Assembly (NCBI GenBank): GCA_026982705.1
Contig: JALSGP010000033.1
Span: 285,696 to 349,695 of the forward strand
DNA length: 64,000 bases
Direction of reading: 5' to 3'
From: Alphaproteobacteria bacterium
Lineage (GTDB): Bacteria > Pseudomonadota > Alphaproteobacteria > Geminicoccales > Geminicoccaceae
The position numbers and the translations under genes are program-made. The notes under the pieces are model-generated. The model was not told the DNA's origin and made no database searches. It saw only the letters and a list, made by a program, of their open reading frames with translations. Positions 61,557-64,000 of this stretch are shown here, piece after piece. The stretch's first letter is position 1; each line of letters begins with the position of its first letter.

Positions 61557-63512
61557 ATGCGCCCGCGCAACATCGGCGCCCCCACCGCCGAGGAGAGGGA
61601 GGCGCGCGCCCGCGAACGGACGCTGGAGCGCCTGGAGCGGGCACTGGGAGCGACGCTCCGGGCCCTCTCCGGCCGCGGCGACGCCCAGTTGCTGCTGCGT
61701 CGCGGTCCCGCCCGCCGCGAGGGGGAGGGCGGGCCCACCGTCCACGTGCCGCCGCCGCGGGGCGATCTGCCGCCGCCGGAGGTGGCGCGGGTGCGCGGCG
61801 AGGCGGACCGGGCGGCGCTGCGGCTGCGCTTCCACGATCCGGAGCTGCACCGGCGGCTGCGGCCGCGGGGGGAAGTGGCGGCCCATCTCTTCGAGAGCCT
61901 CGAACAGGTCCGTCTCGAGGCGCTGGGCAGTCGGCGCTGGGCCGGGGTGCGCCGCAATCTCGAAGGGCTCCACCGCCTGCGCCAGGGGCCGCCCCTCGTG
62001 GAGGGGCGCGACGCGCCGCTGGCCGAGATCGTCGATCTCTACGTGCGCGAGCGGCTTTTGGGCTTCGCGCCGTCGCCGATGCAGCGGCTGCAGCTGGATG
62101 GCTGGCGCGGGTGGCTGGACCGCGAGCTCGGCCCCCGCCTCGCCGGGCTCGCCGAGCTCGCCGCGGACCAGGCGGCCTTCGCGCGGCGCGTCCACGACAT
62201 CCTGCGCCATCTGGGGCTCGAGACGGATGTCGAGGAGCCGCCCGCCGAGGCGCGCGGCGAGGAGGCGCCGGATCCCGGAGCATCTCCCCGGCAGACGGGT
62301 GGCGAGCAGCCGCAGGGGGGTGCGCCCGACGAGGCCGGACCGGAGGCGCGCGAGCGCGGCGAGCGCGAGCCCGTGCCACCGGAGATGCGCGGCGAGGAGA
62401 GCGCGGAGGCGGAGTCGGCCCGTGCCGGCACCCACGCGCCCGGCGGCAGCGAGGACGAGGAGGGGCGGAGCCGTCCGCGGCACCCGCGCTGGCTGCCGCC
62501 GGGGGGCGAGGCGCTCGCCTATCGCGTCTTCACCACCGAGTTCGACGAGGAGGTGGCGGCGGAGGAGCTGTGCGGGCCCAGCGAGCTCGCCCGGCTGCGC
62601 GCCCAGCTCGATGCCTATCTCGCCCGCTACGAGGGGATGATCGGCCGCATGGCCAACCGCCTGCAGCGGCGGCTCATGGCCCAGCAGCAGCGGGCGTGGG
62701 AGTTCGACCTGGAGGAGGGGATCCTCGACACCGCCCGTCTCGCGCGGGTGGTGGTCAATCCCGCGACGCCCCTCTCCTTCAAGCGCGAGAGGGAGACGGA
62801 GTTCCGCGACACGGTGGTGACGCTGCTCATCGACAATTCCGGCTCCATGCGCGGCCGGCCCATCACCGTGGCGGCCATGAGTGCCGAGATCCTCGCCCGC
62901 ACCCTGGAGCGCTGCGGGGTCCGGGTGGAGATCCTCGGCTTCACCACCCGCGCCTGGAAGGGCGGGCGGTCCAGGGAGAAGTGGCTGGCCGCCGGCAAGC
63001 CGCCCCGTCCCGGCCGCCTCAACGACCTGCTGCACATCGTCTACAAGGCGGCCGACGCGCCCTGGCGGCGGGCGCGGCGCTCGCTGGGGCTGATGCTGCG
63101 GGAGGGGCTGCTCAAGGAGAACATCGACGGCGAGGCCATCCTCTGGGCCCACCACCGGCTGCTGCGGCGGCCGGAGCAGCGTCGCATCCTGATGGTGATC
63201 TCCGACGGCGCGCCGGTGGACGACAGCACCCTCTCCGCCAATCCCGGCAACTATCTCGACCGGCACTTGCGGGAGGTGATCGCCTGGATCGAGGGCCGTT
63301 CGGAGGTGGAGCTGCTGGCCATCGGCATCGGCCACGACGTCACACGATACTACCGCCGCGCCGTCACCATCTCCGATCCGGAGCAGCTGGGCGGGGTGCT
63401 GCTGGGCCAGCTCATGGACCTGTTCGCCCCGCCGCGGCGTCGCGGCGGCCGTGGCCGGACGGCCGCGAGACTCCGGCCCGGATCGGCGGGGACCGCCGGC
63501 CGGGGGCGCTGA
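61557..63512 (+). CDS. cobT: Cobaltochelatase subunit CobT
   Basis: 651 residues. The N-terminal domain ([19 protein letters not shown]) and an acidic, low-complexity middle (about 225-320) lead to a C-terminal von Willebrand A domain with MIDAS motif [46 protein letters not shown] and [30 protein letters not shown]. CobT is the adaptor of the CobS ATPase. The Arg/Gly-rich tail of about 25 residues looks unusual but does not alter the domain. Confidence 0.95.
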   Translation: MRPRNIGAPTAEEREARARERTLERLERALGATLRALSGRGDAQLLLRRGPARREGEGGPTVHVPPPRGDLPPPEVARVRGEADRAALRLRFHDPELHRRLRPRGEVAAHLFESLEQVRLEALGSRRWAGVRRNLEGLHRLRQGPPLVEGRDAPLAEIVDLYVRERLLGFAPSPMQRLQLDGWRGWLDRELGPRLAGLAELAADQAAFARRVHDILRHLGLETDVEEPPAEARGEEAPDPGASPRQTGGEQPQGGAPDEAGPEARERGEREPVPPEMRGEESAEAESARAGTHAPGGSEDEEGRSRPRHPRWLPPGGEALAYRVFTTEFDEEVAAEELCGPSELARLRAQLDAYLARYEGMIGRMANRLQRRLMAQQQRAWEFDLEEGILDTARLARVVVNPATPLSFKRERETEFRDTVVTLLIDNSGSMRGRPITVAAMSAEILARTLERCGVRVEILGFTTRAWKGGRSREKWLAAGKPPRPGRLNDLLHIVYKAADAPWRRARRSLGLMLREGLLKENIDGEAILWAHHRLLRRPEQRRILMVISDGAPVDDSTLSANPGNYLDRHLREVIAWIEGRSEVELLAIGIGHDVTRYYRRAVTISDPEQLGGVLLGQLMDLFAPPRRRGGRGRTAARLRPGSAGTAGRGR

Positions 63513-64000
63513 GGGCGCCGGTCCCTTCGCCGTCTTCCCGCGACGCGGCGGCATCGGATTCGGGGACTTCCGTCACCGCGATCCCCTGATCGTGCACGTC
63601 CTCCCGGCCACCGGGGCGGGGCCGGCGACGAGGGGGCGCGTCCGGCAGGTGCGCGAACGGAGGGCCGCCGGGGCCGCGGCCCCCGCGCCGGAGGGTGGCG
63701 GATCCGCCGTGTCCGTCCGGACGGAGGAAAGGCGGCCCTTCGCAGCGCGCAGCGGGATCCGGTGACCGTCTTCCGGCGCCTGCGGGCGGCCGGCGCGCCG
63801 GGGAACCGTCCATCCCGCGGCCGGGTCTCGAGATTTTCTCCACCGGAATGGATGGCCGGAGTGCCACGCGCCGGGCGGTCCACATTTCTGAACGATCCTT
63901 TCTTCGTCGGGACAGATGCTCAGAGCGGACGGAATCCGGTGATCCAGCCGGGCGATCCACCAGTCTCGATTCCCTCGACATCGGGGCCTGTGGCGAGAGG
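63513..64000. other. 488-bp interval after cobT
   Basis: No reading frame with family features was found on either strand. The last part (about 63820-63990) is visibly less GC-rich than the rest of the window, as promoters and intergenic DNA often are here; a gene may start just beyond the right edge. Confidence 0.5.

Noticed and set aside
63412..63981. Minus-strand open frame after cobT
   Set aside because: Arg/Pro-rich, overlaps the cobT 3' end and lacks any family feature.

Overview
The window looks like chromosomal DNA from a very GC-rich (about 70% or more, estimated by eye) alphaproteobacterium, probably Rhodospirillales-like. The evidence is a set of lineage-typical genes and gene orders: the erpA-dgt-argS-SPOR-nagZ-scpA-scpB block, a J-domain gene directly before cobS-cobT, hrcA-grpE, bactofilin, COQ9, a DUF6513/DUF447 pair, and a fliL-fliM-DUF6468-motE flagellar operon behind a CtrA-like box. 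There is no rRNA, prophage, insertion sequence or CRISPR array. Genes are tightly packed; many stop and start codons overlap as ATGA or GTGA, and GTG starts are common.

Layout. 1-8.4 kb: glyS (partial)/glyQ, the NAD(P)H-hydrate repair enzyme, bactofilin plus a lipoprotein, an NDUFAF5-like methyltransferase divergent from COQ9, a MaoC hydratase, a thioredoxin-like protein and UbiD (a quinone-biosynthesis flavour). 8.4-16.9 kb: erpA divergent from a nine-gene coupled run (dgt, argS, SPOR, nagZ, site-2 protease, scpA, scpB, ABC ATPase). 16.9-20.5 kb: a surface-polysaccharide locus (PssD/PssE-like glycosyltransferase halves, a membrane nucleotidyltransferase, an O-antigen-ligase-like protein). 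20.5-24.3 kb: a coupled four-gene operon of DUF6513 and DUF447 (families linked to tetrahydromethanopterin), rhomboid and QueG. 24.3-26.8 kb: a universal stress protein behind an attenuator-like leader, and a FadL-type porin. 26.9-30.3 kb: flagellar operon. 30.3-31.7 kb: 1.4 kb without a convincing gene but with a degenerate repeat of about 60 nt. 31.7-35.0 kb: a LivK-type binding protein, two EamA transporters, tRNA-Gly. 35.1-40.1 kb: metal island (multicopper oxidase, MerR regulator, P1B ATPase, CtaG). 40.1-43 kb: HtpX, macrodomain protein, a DUF4258/HTH toxin-antitoxin-like pair, thioredoxin. 43-51.2 kb: glutamine synthetase-like enzyme, hrcA-grpE, argG, RluA-type synthase, RmuC, OmpA-domain coiled-coil protein. 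51.2-56.4 kb: a membrane J-domain protein converging on an ABC exporter / cNMP-binding protein / class III cyclase operon. 56.6-57.5 kb: tRNA-Pro, tRNA-Phe, tRNA-His. 57.6-63.5 kb: uvrB, J-domain protein, cobS, cobT.

The most unusual system is the translationally coupled operon at 52.1-56.4 kb. It joins an ABC exporter whose ATPase motifs are nearly all degenerate and whose nucleotide-binding region has an apparent internal triplication, a stand-alone cyclic-nucleotide-binding protein, and a class III cyclase with a substituted transition-state residue. The least explained DNA is the periodic 60-nt array at 30.5-31.1 kb.
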